A stretch of 64,000 nucleotides of DNA from Burkholderiales bacterium (GTDB lineage: Bacteria > Pseudomonadota > Gammaproteobacteria > Burkholderiales > Burkholderiaceae_C), in the NCBI GenBank assembly GCA_947448955.1, contig CANFPU010000004.1, forward strand, positions 20,200 through 84,199, in the 5' to 3' direction. Position numbers and translations under genes: made by a program. Shown piece after piece: positions 25,440 through 37,300 of this stretch. Positions within the stretch are counted from its first letter, which is position 1. The number at the start of each line of letters is the position of its first letter. Under the pieces are notes generated by a model. The model was not told where the DNA came from. It searched no databases and saw nothing but the letters and a program-made list of their open reading frames with translations.

Positions 25440-25745
25440 TCAAAGGGTGACCACCCGCAAGCCTGCGAAGCAGTGTCGAAAAAAGCCTGCATCGGTGCGC
25501 AGCAGGGCCTTGGCCTGCGTCCTCGCGTGGGCGCCGATCAAGAAATCCGGCGCAGTGCGCTCGCGTGGCCCCTGGTTGCGCACGCAGCCCCGCATGATGC
25601 GCGCCGCCTCCAGCGCGTTGTCCATGGACCTCGGGTCATGCGCGATCTGGCAGGCGGCCATCCGCGCGCGCAAGTCGTGCTCGTCCACAAAGTAGCGGCC
25701 CAGTTCGGCCACCACCGCGCAAACGCACAGGCTGCCCTGCGCCAA
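25440..25745 (-). pseudogene. N-terminally truncated PIN-domain (VapC-like) protein
   Basis: A 101-residue frame (TTG 25745) that reads as the last two thirds of a PIN ribonuclease. The second acidic residue is in AVVAELGRYF, the third in PDFLIGAHA and the fourth in LLRTDAGFFRHCF. The first third, including the invariant N-terminal aspartate strand (hxxDTsvh), is missing. Upstream the frame runs into the end of the phosphatase gene (stop at 25753) with Arg-rich out-of-family sequence. No VapB-like antitoxin is visible beside it. I read it as a decayed VapC remnant; a start site I missed is the alternative. Confidence 0.6.
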
Positions 25746-25752
25746 TGCGACC

Positions 25753-26427
25753 TCAAGCGCTTGGCGGCGGCCGCGTCTGTAGCGTGCTGGGCTGCGGCGG
25801 CAGGCCTTCGAGGTGGCTTGCGTCGGCCCAATTCACGATTTGCAGCCTGCCCTCGGACCAGCGCAGCCGGTTGATCCCGGTGTTGGGGATCTCGCATGCG
25901 CGCGGCCCGCTCAGCGACAGCGCCCGCGCACTGCGCCAAAGCATGTCGAGCACGCCGCCGTGCGTGACGAGCGCGACGCTTGCGCCGGCGTGGTCCGCCA
26001 GCAGCGACTGCAGCGCCTGCATCACTCGGGCGTAAAAAACCCGGTTGCTCTCGCCGCCTTGGGGTAGCGCGTAATCCGCATCGTGGCGTTGCCACTGCGC
26101 CCAGAGTTCGGCGTGCTGGCTGCGGATCGTGGGCACGTCCAAGCCTTCGAGCAGGCCAAACCCCTGCTCGCGCCACAAGGGCTCGACCTGCATGGTCAGT
26201 CCGCCGCGCTGCGTATCCGCCAGCGCCTGCGCGGTCTGGCGTGTCCGTAGCAGGTCGCTGACGACGATCAGGTCGAAGGTCTCGTCCGCCAGCCGCTGAC
26301 CCATCCGGCGCGCCTGTTCGAACCCGAGCGCATTGAGCGGCACGTCGATCTGGCCCTGGAAACGGTGCTGGCGGTTCCAGTCGGTTTCGCCATGGCGAAT
26401 CACGGTCAATGAAGTCATGCGCGACAT
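25753..26427 (-). CDS. Histidine phosphatase family protein (phosphoglycerate mutase-like)
   Basis: A 224-residue histidine phosphatase. The phosphorylated histidine is His12 in VIRHGETDWN. The second catalytic histidine is in ALVTHGGVLDML, and SDLLRTRQTAQAL carries the second arginine. These GpmB/CobC/PhoE-like enzymes dephosphorylate small metabolites in the cytoplasm. ATG 26427 and ATG 26418 are both possible starts. The gene follows pncB on the same strand after 93 bases, and its C-terminal tail (about 25 residues rich in Pro, Gln and Thr) is unstructured. The substrate is unknown; a link to NAD precursor metabolism through pncB is speculative. Confidence 0.92.
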   Translation of the reverse strand: MSRMTSLTVIRHGETDWNRQHRFQGQIDVPLNALGFEQARRMGQRLADETFDLIVVSDLLRTRQTAQALADTQRGGLTMQVEPLWREQGFGLLEGLDVPTIRSQHAELWAQWQRHDADYALPQGGESNRVFYARVMQALQSLLADHAGASVALVTHGGVLDMLWRSARALSLSGPRACEIPNTGINRLRWSEGRLQIVNWADASHLEGLPPQPSTLQTRPPPSA

Positions 26428-26520
26428 TGTCGACGCGCGGTCAAGTCAGGCTTGTGGCAGCCCGAGCTCATCGCGTAAATGCCCGTCGTGGCGCTGCGCT
26501 GTCAGGGTCCGGCCTCAAGC

Positions 26521-27714
26521 TCAGGGCTGCGGCGCCACCTTGAAAACCTGGCGCAGGTAGGCCAGAAAGGTCTGGTCGTCGCACAGGATCTTGCCGGGTG
26601 AGTCCGACAGCTTGGCCACCGGTTGGCCATTGCATTGGGTCAGCTTCATCACGATGTGCAGCGTGTGCAGGCCCATGTCGTTGGTCAGGTTGGTGCCGAT
26701 GCCAAAACCGAGCTGGGTGCGGTCCGCGAAGTGGCGGTACAACTCGAAAGACTTGGGCAGGTTCAGCCCGTCCGAAAACACCAGCCGCTTGGTGTGGGTG
26801 TCGATGCGCAGCTTGGCGTAATGCGCCAAGGCCTTCTCGCCCCAGATCACCGGATCACCCGAATCATGACGCAAGCCGTCGAACAGCTTGGTGAAGTAGA
26901 GGTCGAAATCGGCCAAGAAGGCATCCATGCCGACCACGTCGGTCAGCGCAACACCCAGGTCGCCGCGGTACTCCTGGACCCACGCTTCGAGCGCGGCTTT
27001 CTGGAAGTCGCGCAGCCGAACACCCAGCGCCTGGTAGGTCTGCAAGAACTCATGCGCCATCGTGCCGATCGGCACCAACCCCAGGTCGCGCGCCAGCAAC
27101 ACGCAGGAGGTGCCGCGAAAGTACTCGGGCACCTCTCGCGCCAGTGTGCTGACCACCTCGCGGTGCCAGGCGCCCGAAAAACGCCTGCGCACGCCGAAAT
27201 CGAAGAACTCGAATGGGTTGCGACGCGCCGGTTCCTGGCGAAAAGCGCGCAACATTTTCAGCTTCTCGGCCAACCTGCGTCGTCCTTCCGCCAGCGCCTC
27301 GGCCTGGTCGAATCGGCGGAAGTAGAGCTCGTTGACGATCGCCAGCACATGGATCTCAAACGCCATCACATGCACTTGCGGGCCGCGCGCAACGATCTCC
27401 AGCGTGCCCGCGTTGTCGCGAACCTCGATGAAATCGCGTTGGAACTGGAAGATGCGCAGAAAGTCGACGAAATCGCTCTTGATGAACCGAAGGCCGCGCA
27501 GATACGCCAGTTCATCCGGCAGAAATCGCAGCATGCACAGGTGGTCAAGCTGCTCGTTGATCTCGGCGATCAAATGCGTCAACGGGTAGTCGCGCGCATT
27601 GCGGCAGATGAAAATGTACTCAGCCTGTGTCTGCGGATGCCGGTGCAGCATCGCCTGCCACATCGTGAACTTGTAGAGATCGGTCTCGAGCAGGCTGTGA
27701 ATCACGGGTTGCAT
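26521..27714 (-). CDS. pncB: Nicotinate phosphoribosyltransferase
   Basis: PncB, 397 residues, full length for the bacterial form. It joins nicotinate and PRPP, with ATP hydrolysis, to give nicotinate mononucleotide in the Preiss-Handler route of NAD salvage. Visible motifs are the N-terminal [24 protein letters not shown] with the phosphorylatable histidine, RHDSGDP, and [11 protein letters not shown], which binds the phosphoribosyl group. It acts in the cytoplasm. A TATACT element (27,770-27,765, minus strand) about 50 bases upstream of the start could be a -10, but no good -35 accompanies it. A terminator-like hairpin separates it from the giant gene upstream. Confidence 0.97.
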   Translation of the reverse strand: MQPVIHSLLETDLYKFTMWQAMLHRHPQTQAEYIFICRNARDYPLTHLIAEINEQLDHLCMLRFLPDELAYLRGLRFIKSDFVDFLRIFQFQRDFIEVRDNAGTLEIVARGPQVHVMAFEIHVLAIVNELYFRRFDQAEALAEGRRRLAEKLKMLRAFRQEPARRNPFEFFDFGVRRRFSGAWHREVVSTLAREVPEYFRGTSCVLLARDLGLVPIGTMAHEFLQTYQALGVRLRDFQKAALEAWVQEYRGDLGVALTDVVGMDAFLADFDLYFTKLFDGLRHDSGDPVIWGEKALAHYAKLRIDTHTKRLVFSDGLNLPKSFELYRHFADRTQLGFGIGTNLTNDMGLHTLHIVMKLTQCNGQPVAKLSDSPGKILCDDQTFLAYLRQVFKVAPQP

Positions 27715-27810
27715 GGGAGGCGCGATGGCATTCGTCGTCGTTGCAGCCGGGCAGCCGGCCTTCCAGTATAGAAGCCATCACCCAGTGCCGCCGACCTGGC
27801 CCGGGTGTTG

Positions 27811-27841
27811 CAAAAGACCGCACCTGTGGCAGGGCTTGCGG
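27811..27841 (-). terminator. Rho-independent terminator-like hairpin after the giant gene
   Basis: On the minus strand, CCGCA..CCTG (27,841 on) pairs with CAGG-TGCGG (ending 27,818) around a 3-base loop with a small bulge. It is followed immediately by TCTTTT. It lies 18 bases past the giant-gene stop and upstream of pncB. Confidence 0.55.
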
Positions 27842-27859
27842 CCCCGCCACCGGCCAGAC

Positions 27860-28374
27860 TCAGCGCGACCGCTCGTCCCGGCGCACGGGGGCTTCTTGCC
27901 GGTCCCGCGGCTGCGCTGCCGGCGGGTCAGCGCTCGGCAGCATCTGCGAGTCCAGCCAGCGTTCGACCCGACCCACCCAGGACTTGAGCCGAGAACCCAG
28001 ACCGGTCGTTGGACCCGCCTCGCGAACCGGGCCGCTTGTCCAGGCCGTCGCCGCAACCGCTGCCTCGGAGGGGTCGTCGCTGACCCAGGTCGAGGCGCTC
28101 TCGATCGGCTTGGTCCGTGCATCCCGAGGGTCATCCGGCTGCGCCGGCGCCTGCCAATCGGTCGAAGCCTGATGGAACTGGTTCATCAGATCCGGCAGGT
28201 TGCCGGCCCATCGACCCGGCACAACCGTCGGCGGCTGAACCGCTTGCAGACCGAGGCCTCCGAAGACACTGGCCTGGCGCGACGCCGTGGCGACAGTTGT
28301 CACGTCGCCGGTGGTCGTCTGGCTCACGGCGGAGATGGTTCGCATGGCCGACGAGGGCTTGGGACTCGCGGCGC
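27860..28374 (-). other. Giant protein: C-terminal tail
   Basis: The last 171 residues after the Ig-like domains. They are Pro/Gln/Asp/Arg-rich and mostly disordered, with one amphipathic segment (RLKSWVGRVERWLDSQ) and a strongly basic/acidic end. I see no autotransporter barrel, LPXTG, PEP-CTERM or obvious membrane anchor, and no RTX repeats directly before it. Confidence 0.8.
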
Positions 28375-31300
28375 TGATGCCGATCTCGAGGGTGTTGCCT
28401 GCCATGCCGGCATTGCCCGCCGCGTCGGTGTAGCGCCCAGCCGCCACCGCGATGCTGCCACTGCCGCCGGCAAGTTCAGCCGCCGGTGTGAAGACCGCCG
28501 TCCGGGTCAAGCCACTGCCGCTGATCGGCCCGAGCTTGCCGCCCGTGGTCACCACATCGCTGGCGACGAAGCTAGCCCCCGGGTCAGCGCTGAAGGCAAA
28601 GGTGATGACCGCCGTCTCACCGACCTTGACCGCCGCCTGGCTGCTGGTGATGACCAGCGTCGGGGCCACCGTGGCGATGACCAGCATCGGCGTGCTGCCC
28701 GCAGCGCCAGCGTTGCCCGCCGCGTCGGTGTAGACACCGGCTGCGACCGTGATACTGGCTTGGGCGGATGCCAGGCCAGGCGTCGGCGTGAAACTCGCCT
28801 TGCGCGTCAGCCCCGCACCACTGATCGCCCCCAGCGATCCGCCCGAGACCACGACATCGGCCGATCCGAAACTGGCGCCAGGGTCTTCGCTGAAGGTGAA
28901 AGTAATCAGCGCTTTCTCACCCTTTCTGAGCACCGAGACGTCACTGGTGATGCTCAGCGTCGGCCCAACCGTGTCGCGCTGGATCAGCGGGCTCGCGCCT
29001 GCCGCACCGGCATTGCCCGCCGCGTCGGTGTAACGCCCAGCGGCCACCGAGATGTCGGCCAGGCCCATGCCTGGCGCCACGGTGAAGGTTGCCGTTCGGG
29101 TCAGGCCGCTGCCGCTCAATGCACCCAGCGTGCCGCCCAAGGTCACGACATCGTCGAGCGCAAAGCTGGCGCCTGGGTCTTCGCTGAAGCCGAAAGTGAT
29201 CACCGCCGAGTCATTGACGAGGTCCTGGTTGCTGGTGATCGTCAAGGTCGGCGCGACCGTGTCGATCCTCAGCGCCGGCGTCTTGCCCGCCGCACCGGCG
29301 TTGCCTGCAGCATCCAAATAGCGGCCGAACGGCACCTTGACGCTCGCCATGCCTTCGAAATCAGGCGCCGGCGTGAAGACCGCAGTGCGCGTCAGACCGC
29401 TGCCCCTGATCGGACCCAGCGTGCCGCCCAGCGTCACCACGTCGGCGTCGACAAAGCTGCTGCCCGGGTCTTCGCTGAAGGCAAAGCTGATCGCCGCGGT
29501 CGAACCCTGGGCCAGCACGTTCTGGCTGCTGGTGATCGTCAAGGTCGGCGCCAGCGTATCGATCTTCAATGACGGCGTCTGTCCCGGCATACCGGGGTTG
29601 CCCTGCCCATCGTCGTAAAGCCCGGCAGCCACCGTGATGCTGGCCTGGCCCGATGGCAGGCCGGGTGTCGGTGTGAAGACGGCCGTGCGCGTCAAACCGC
29701 TGCCACTGATCGGACCCAGCGTGCCGCCCACGGTCGCGATGTCGCCGTTGACGAAGCTGTTGCCAGGGTCGGCGCTGAAGTTGAAGCTGATCAGCACGGT
29801 CTCGCCCTTCTTCACAGCGGGCTGGCTGCTGGTGATGGTCAGCGTGGGCTTGGCCACGGAGGGTACCGTCACCGGCACGTCGCCAGGGATGCCGATGACG
29901 AGCTGGTTGCTCGGCGCGCTGAGGTGGCCCGCCGCATCGACAAAGCGCCCGGCGGCGACCGAGATGCTGGCGCTGCTCGCACCGGGCGTCGGGCTGAAGG
30001 TCGCCGTTCGCGTCAAACCGCTGCCACTGATCGGACCCAGCGTGCCGCCCTGCATCGAGATGTCGCCCGCCACAAAGCTGCCGCCGGGGTCTGCGCTGAA
30101 GCTGAACGTGATCGAAGCCGTGTCGCCCGACTTGACCTCCGACTTGCTGCTGCTGATCACCAACCGGGGTGCCAATTCGTCGAGCAAGGTCACCTCGTCG
30201 ATCATCGTCAGACCAGACTTGAAGACCACCGCATTGGGACCGGCGCTGGTCACCGCGGCCTTCGCGCCACCCACCGGTGCACCACCCGACAACAACACCA
30301 TCCAGCCATCGGCCTGCGATCGAACACCGGCGTCGCCCACCGTCAGGCCCGTGGCACCGGCCAGCACGACGTCACCGCTGGTCTTGTTCAAGCCCGTGAC
30401 TTCGCCGGCCGACAACATCAAGCGCGCGTTGCCGAACCCACCGATGCCCGTGGCAGCTTCGACATAGGCCGCCCCCGAGGTCTGGACATTGGTCACCGCG
30501 GTGTTGCCAGTGTTGCGGATCGAGCCACCGGAGACCACCGTGACCGGCCCACTGGTGGACTGCAAACGACCGAGCGAGATGTTGCCTGCCGCCTCGACCC
30601 GAATCGCGCCGGCGCCAGTGGTGACCACCTCGCCGATCGCCAACGCATTGGCGTCCTTCAGCGTGATCGCACCGCCGGCGTTGGCCGACACGGCGGCCTT
30701 GAAGTCATTGCCGGCCTGGGCCAAGCTCAAGGCGCCAGCGGCCGTCAGCGTTGAGGCACCGGTGACCACCAACGCGCCGGTCTGGCTGATGCTGCCGCTG
30801 GTCGTCGTGACGGTCAAGGTGCCCGCCACCGCGCTGGTGCCAAAGTTCAGCGCGCCGCCACTGGTCAGCGTCAGGTTGCCGCCAACGTTGGCCTCGACCG
30901 CTGCCAGCGCATCGGCTTCGCGCAGATAGCTGTCGCCTGTGAAGGACTGCAGCTGCAGGCTGTCTGCCGCGATGACCAAGGGCGCAGCCGCGCTGCCCAC
31001 ACCCTTGCCCGCTGTCAAGCTCACCTGGGGTGCCGTCACCGAGCTGCCAGCCTGGGTCAGGATCTGCCCGGTGGTCGCGCTCATCGTCACCGAGTTGGTG
31101 GCATGGACCGTCATCGCGGGCGCCAACACCAGGTCGGTTCGACCGATGGTGCTGTTGACCACCAGGTTCGCGCCAGCGACATCGGTCGCACTGAAACCGG
31201 TGCCGCCTGCGTTCACAAGGGCCACCAGTCCATGCGTTGGATCCAGGCCCGAGGCCGAGTAGCTCACGCCGTCGCCCTGCCACATCCCGGACGCGAAGTT

Positions 31301-34300
31301 GACGGCCCCGCCGTTGATCTCCAGATCACCATAGTGCCCTGCGGTGTCCTGGCCATAGATCAGCCCGTTGTTGAAAGTCACGCTGTGGGCGCCATTGACC
31401 ACCAGCTTCGCACCGTTGAGCAGCACGACCTGATCGTTGAACACCACGTCGCCGGTCGCGTTGATCACCACATCGCCAGCCATGTAGACGCGTTCGCCAA
31501 AGACCACGTTCTGGGCCTGATCGATCTTCAAGCCTTCGAGGCCGGCGATCGACGTCACCGTCAGCGCAAAGCCGCCGCCGTAACCTTCGTAGTCCTCCAA
31601 TCCAGCGCGCGCCACGGTCAGCACGTCGCCCACCTTGTAACCACCACCCAGCGAATGGATCGCCACAGCGGTGACCACGCCGCCCGCCACGGTGAGGGTC
31701 GCGGTCGCGCCACTGCCCGACCCGCCGAGCAGATTCACCTCCGCAAAGCTGCCGTTCTGCAAAGCGGTCCCCGCGGCATTGCGGTACAGCGAGCCACCGG
31801 CAAAGGTGAAGGTGCCCACGCCACTGCCGATGCGGCCGTTCAGCGCGACGTCGCCGCCGATCGCATCCAGCGTTAGCACATCGGTCGAACCCAGACCACC
31901 GTTGATGCGCCCGGTCACGGTCAGGTCGCCCGCAACCGCCGCCACGCCGGCCTGCGCCGCCGTGCCAGAAGACAACACGGCCCCGCCGTCGACCCGCAAA
32001 CCGTCGTCGATCAGCAGGTCGCCGCTCATCGCGAGCACCGTGCCATCGGCCAACGACGTGGTGTTGCCGGGCCCGTGGATCACCAGGTTCTTGCCCTTGA
32101 CCGTGCCAGCCACGTTGATCTTGCCGCCGGTACCCTGGGCCTGAATCACCAAAGGCACGGCCAAGGTCAGCGGCGGGCTACCCGCGCCGCCCATCGCGAC
32201 AGGGCTCGACCCACCTGCCGAGCCAATCACCAGCGCCGGGACGCCACTCACTTTGCTCGGGTCCAGGCTCAGGCTACCTGCACTGCCTGTGCCTCCCAGC
32301 GAGATCGCGACGCCTGCCGGCGGCGCGACCTGCAGGCCCGCGCTGGGCGCACCGCCGGAAGCCGGGGGAACGTACTGGCTGAGGTCAACAGAACCGCCGC
32401 CGACCGGCACAGCGATGGTCACCGACTGGATCACCTTGACCTTGCCAGTCTTGTCGACCAGCGCCGTGCTGGCCGCCAGCGAGCCGCCGCCGGCCAGATT
32501 GATGGACTTCAGCGTGACGCTATCGCTAACACTCAAAACGAGCTTGCTGGCGTCCTTGACGATCAGGTCGGCATCGAGGGTCAAACTCGTTGCGACGATG
32601 CGTAGCTTGGTGTCGCCCAGGTTGATCGCGGCAGCGCCGACGCCGGCCAGTCGCACCACATCGCCCTGGATCACCAGCTCGCCCAGACCAGCGTCCCAGG
32701 TCGCTTTCTCAACGCCGCTGATCATCTGACCATCGCTCAGCGTGATCACGTTCTGCGTGCTGGACTTGCTCAAGGGCTTGAGCTGGACGGTCAACGAGTC
32801 GTTGGCCAGGTTGTGCTGCGCATCATCCTTGAGGCTGAGCACGAACACCGCGTTGGGGTCCGTCGACGTGCTGTTGCCGAGATTCAGCACGGTGCGGTCG
32901 GCGCCTGCCGAGGCCGCCAGCACCAGCGTCGAATCTGACAACCTGGCAATCGTCAGTTCGTCATCCAGCGAGGTCAGCCTCACCTCATCGAGCGCACTGC
33001 GGCTCAGTCGCAGCCCATTGCTACCGATACCCAGGATCTCGAAATTACCGCCGTTGTAAGAGGCCTGCACTGCCGCAGCCTGGACCACCAGCGGCGCGGT
33101 CCGCACGGTCTGGTTGATGCCATCACTGGCGGTGACGGTCAAGCCGCCCTGGACGACGCCGTGGTCTGATGCGTAGCTCAGGTTGCCGGCCTTGGCCAGG
33201 AAGGTCGATAGCACGCTCAATTTGCCGGTCAGCGTTAGGCCGCCAGCCGACGAGGTCACGGTCAAACCGGCAGTGGCGGCAGCAGCTGTGTCCACGGCCA
33301 GCGTACCGCGCTCCACCGCCAGCGCCACCGACAGCGTGCGTGTCGATTGACCACTGGCCAGATCGTTGTTGTCGGCGTCGTACAAGGAGCCTTGCGTCAG
33401 CACGATGCTGCTGGCCTGTTGCGACGACACCGCGAACTGCTCGGGCAGGATCAGGTTGGGTGCCGCGGTCGTCGCCGGCACATTGAACGTCATGATCGGC
33501 TTGCCTGCGGCCAGCGCCACGACCTGCCGGGTCTGCGGGTTGAACCAGGCCGAGGTCCAACGGGTTCCGCTGGCCAGGCCCATTTCGCCCTGGCCGACGA
33601 TCTTGACCCAGCTCTCGCCCTTGTTCGTGCTGAGCCAGACGCCGCCAGCAGCGCCCGAGGCCACACCAATCAATGCATTGCCGTCGCTGGAGAAAGTCAC
33701 CTCCGGCGACGACCCGAGCTTGCCTTGCACCGGGGTGATTTCGCGCCAGGTCCAGTTGGTCAAGGCCGTGTCGGCGATGAAGACGCGGCCGTCGCTGGTT
33801 GCTGCCAAGAAGTTCTTGCCGCTGGCGTCGATGTCGACCGAAGCCCAATCGCCGTTGGTGATCGCAGCACGGGTGTTGTTGGTCAGGCTGCTGATCGTCG
33901 TGCCGATCGACGCCGTGAGCAAAGCGCCAGCATCGGAACCCACGGACGACGCACCGGCAGCCGCCAGCAGCAGATTGCCGTCGTCGCTGGCGGTCAACGC
34001 ATTCCAGTTGCTGTTGCCCGGCAGCGTGGTCCAGTTACCGGTCACATCGCGCAGACGCATCGAACCGGGCGTCACGACGGTACTGGTGGTTTGGACCGGA
34101 AGGGTGATGAAACCAATCTTCTTGTAAACCGTTGTGGTCACATTCGTCGAGGCCGGCTTGTCGGTCAGCAACAGGCGGCCGTCGTTCATGACCAGCACAT
34201 CGGCGTAGGTGTCCGCCGGCGCTTGGCTAGACGTCCAGGTCACGCCGGCGTCACGCGAAACCGCCAGGTAACCGCTGGCCGACATCGCCGCGATACTCTT

Positions 34301-37300
34301 GCCGTCGGGCGAGATTGAAACAGCGGTATAGGCCTTGCCCGCGGGCGCGTTGGCTGCTTTCCAGCTCAGACCCGCGTCGCTGGACAGGTAGACACCCGCC
34401 TGGCTCCCAGAGACCGAAGCAACGGCCACCAGCGTGTTGCCATTCGACGCCAGATCGGTCCAGTTGAGCGCGACCTCCGAGACCAGGGTCCGGTTGAGCT
34501 CGGTCTGGGCTTGGCTGGTCAGCCCATTTTGGGCGATCGACACGGTCAGCGTGCGCGTCTCTGCAGCGCTCACGTAGCGGTAAGAAACGTTGCCTGCGAT
34601 GAAGTAAGCGTTCAGGTTTGCCACCGACCCGGTGAAGGTTCTGGCGTTGTCCGGGCCCGCCACCGTCACGTTGTTGGCGCCCGACGCGACGACCACGCCG
34701 TCGACCGCCGACAGCGTGACCGTTGCCAACACCGCAGCGTCGCCGGTGAAAGGCTGGCCGCTGAACTTCAGCTTCGAATCGGCATCGCGCACCACGCTGT
34801 AGCTCGGCGGTATCGACACCGTGGGCGCACCCGGCAGCGGCCCGAAGGCGGCCAACAGCGACGCCGGCAACACACCGGAGAAGTCGAGGTCCGACCCTTC
34901 ATTGCCTGACTCCACCAAGCTGTTGTTGCCGAGCTGGCCGGCGAAGACGTAGCTGTCCAAGCCGACACCGCCCGAGAGCTTGTTGACGCCCAGCACCGCG
35001 TACAAAGTATCTCGGCCGGCGCCACCCGACAGTTGGTTGCTGCCCTGGCCGCCAAACAAGATGTCGTCGCCGCCGCCGCCGATCAAGGTGTCGTCGCCAG
35101 CGCCGGTGACGAAAGTGACCGCGGCGGTGCTGGCGGCCAGCGCCTGCAACAGGTTGTTGCCGAGCTTGTCGGTTGCGGTGCCGCCGCCCATGCCCATCAG
35201 GATGGTGTCGTTGCCATCGCCACCGATCGCATCGATCGTCACGGCATTGAGCAGGCGTGAGGCGTCGAGTTTGTCGTCGCCAGCGCCCAGGTCGACCTTG
35301 ACGCGCTTGACGCCGGTGAACTGTTGGTAGAAACCGCTTAACTCGACGTCAACCACGCCCGTCGCAGTCGCTTTACCGCTGAGGATCCAACTCTCGGCGC
35401 TGTCTAGCGTGTCGAGGAAGCGCCTGTCGCCGGCTTTCGGGCCTGCGAACAAGGTTAGCGTGCCGCTGGCATCGACGCTACCCAGCAATGGCTTGACCGT
35501 GGGCGCGAGGAAACTCATCGAACCCAGCGCAATGCTGCCGAGCGAAATTTGCCCTTGGAACTTGTGGAACAGAATGTTGACCTCACCCCAAAGGTAGGGA
35601 TTGAAGGTGGCCGAAATGGTCAGGTCGAACAGGTTGAGGGGGCCGCCGGGCGCGTTGCCGCTTCTTCCTGGGTAGGCCATCATGGCCCATACTTCGGAGG
35701 CCCGAATCCGGCCGTCGCCGACGTAGGAGACGCCCAGAACTTGGCCGTCGGCATCGCGCTTGACGGTCCCGCGTTTGATGTCATTGAGGTCGGCCGAGAT
35801 GTTGACCGTGACCGACCCGCCAACCCCCGCTGACACCAAAAAGGCCGATGCGCCGCCGTACAGGCCGAGCGACAGTGACAGCAAGGCTTCGGGCTTTTCC
35901 TGGCCACCGGAGCCGGCCACGGGCTTGCCATTCAGCAGCGTCGGCAGCGTCCAGTCGTTGACATAGAAACCGTCGAGCGCATCAAGCGGGTTGCCTGAGC
36001 TGATGGCTTTCTGGATGCCAAAAGTGTCGAAGCCGAAAGACAGGTCCAACTTCGCAGAGGCCGCCCCTTTGGCGCCGATGACGATCGACAGCCAGGACAA
36101 GGGCGGTAACGGGATCGGAATCCTCGCCAGCAGAACGTCGAAGCCGAAATTGAACTGCAGCAAAGGCAATTCGTAGGTGAACAGCGTCGCGCTGCCGCCG
36201 CTGAAGACCTTGGCCCAGTTGCCGATGTCGGTCAGGTAGGGCATGAACTGCAGGCCGGAGCGTGCGGTCGCACTGCTGGTCGCACCGCCCGAGGCCATCG
36301 TGCTCAGGCTGGCCACCTGGCTGAGCAGCTCGCTGCCCGAGCTGCCGGTCGAGGCCGCGGATGACCCCGAGACAAAACTCATTTGGGACGTGCCCAGGTG
36401 GTAGATGCTGCCCAGCGGCAGGCCAGCGCTGGCGGTCAGCAAGGTGCGCAACATGTCGGGCATGTTCAGCGCAAACTGCACCGCGTCGAGGAAGGCCCAG
36501 TCCAGCGCCGGGGGTTTGTTGCTGGTCACCCCTTTCCGGTAATACTCATACGCGGTGTCGATCAGGCCTCGCACCGTGTTGTCACTCGGCTTGCCGAGGT
36601 CCGCGCGGGCCGAGTCGAGGAAGATGTCCAGGCCGTCAATCGGCGTGGTCAAAGTGGTGACGACATCGCGGAACGGCGCGGCGACATCGGCGATCTTGTT
36701 TGCGATCGGCATCAGGAAATCGAACACCGTCGAACGCATGTCCAGACGCAGGTTCTGGATCGAGATGTCCGGGAAAGACACCGTCTTGTCGCCCAGGTGC
36801 CAATTCCAGTCGATCACGAAATCGGCCATCAACTTCGGCAAGCCGAAAGCCGTCAACTCGACACCGAGACGCAAGTCGGCCTGCACGCCAAAGTCAACGC
36901 TCAGCGCGGCCTTGGGGTTGGACACCAACTGGTCCAGCGACAAGCGCCCGGCCGAGTCGCCTTTGAGGTCGATGTTCAGGTGCCCGCTCAAGCCGCTGCC
37001 CTGGAAACCAGGTTTGCCAAGGTCGCTGTCTTCATCGGTCACCGCAGCCGTGAAGAACAGCAGCTTGCCGGTGCCAGAGAAAGGCGTGACGACCGATACG
37101 TCTTTCGGATCGCCGTCCAGGTAGGCGCTGATGTCCAGACTCAGCTCGGGTTTGGTCGGGTCCAGGTTGGTGCCCAGGAAGAAGCCCTTGCTCGCCGACA
37201 GACCAATGCCGAAGTCGTAATGCCACTTCGCGTCGAGCGAGAAACCGCCCGCCACATCGAGCGCAAAGCCCGGCACGTCGAAAGACAACGGGATGTCGAT

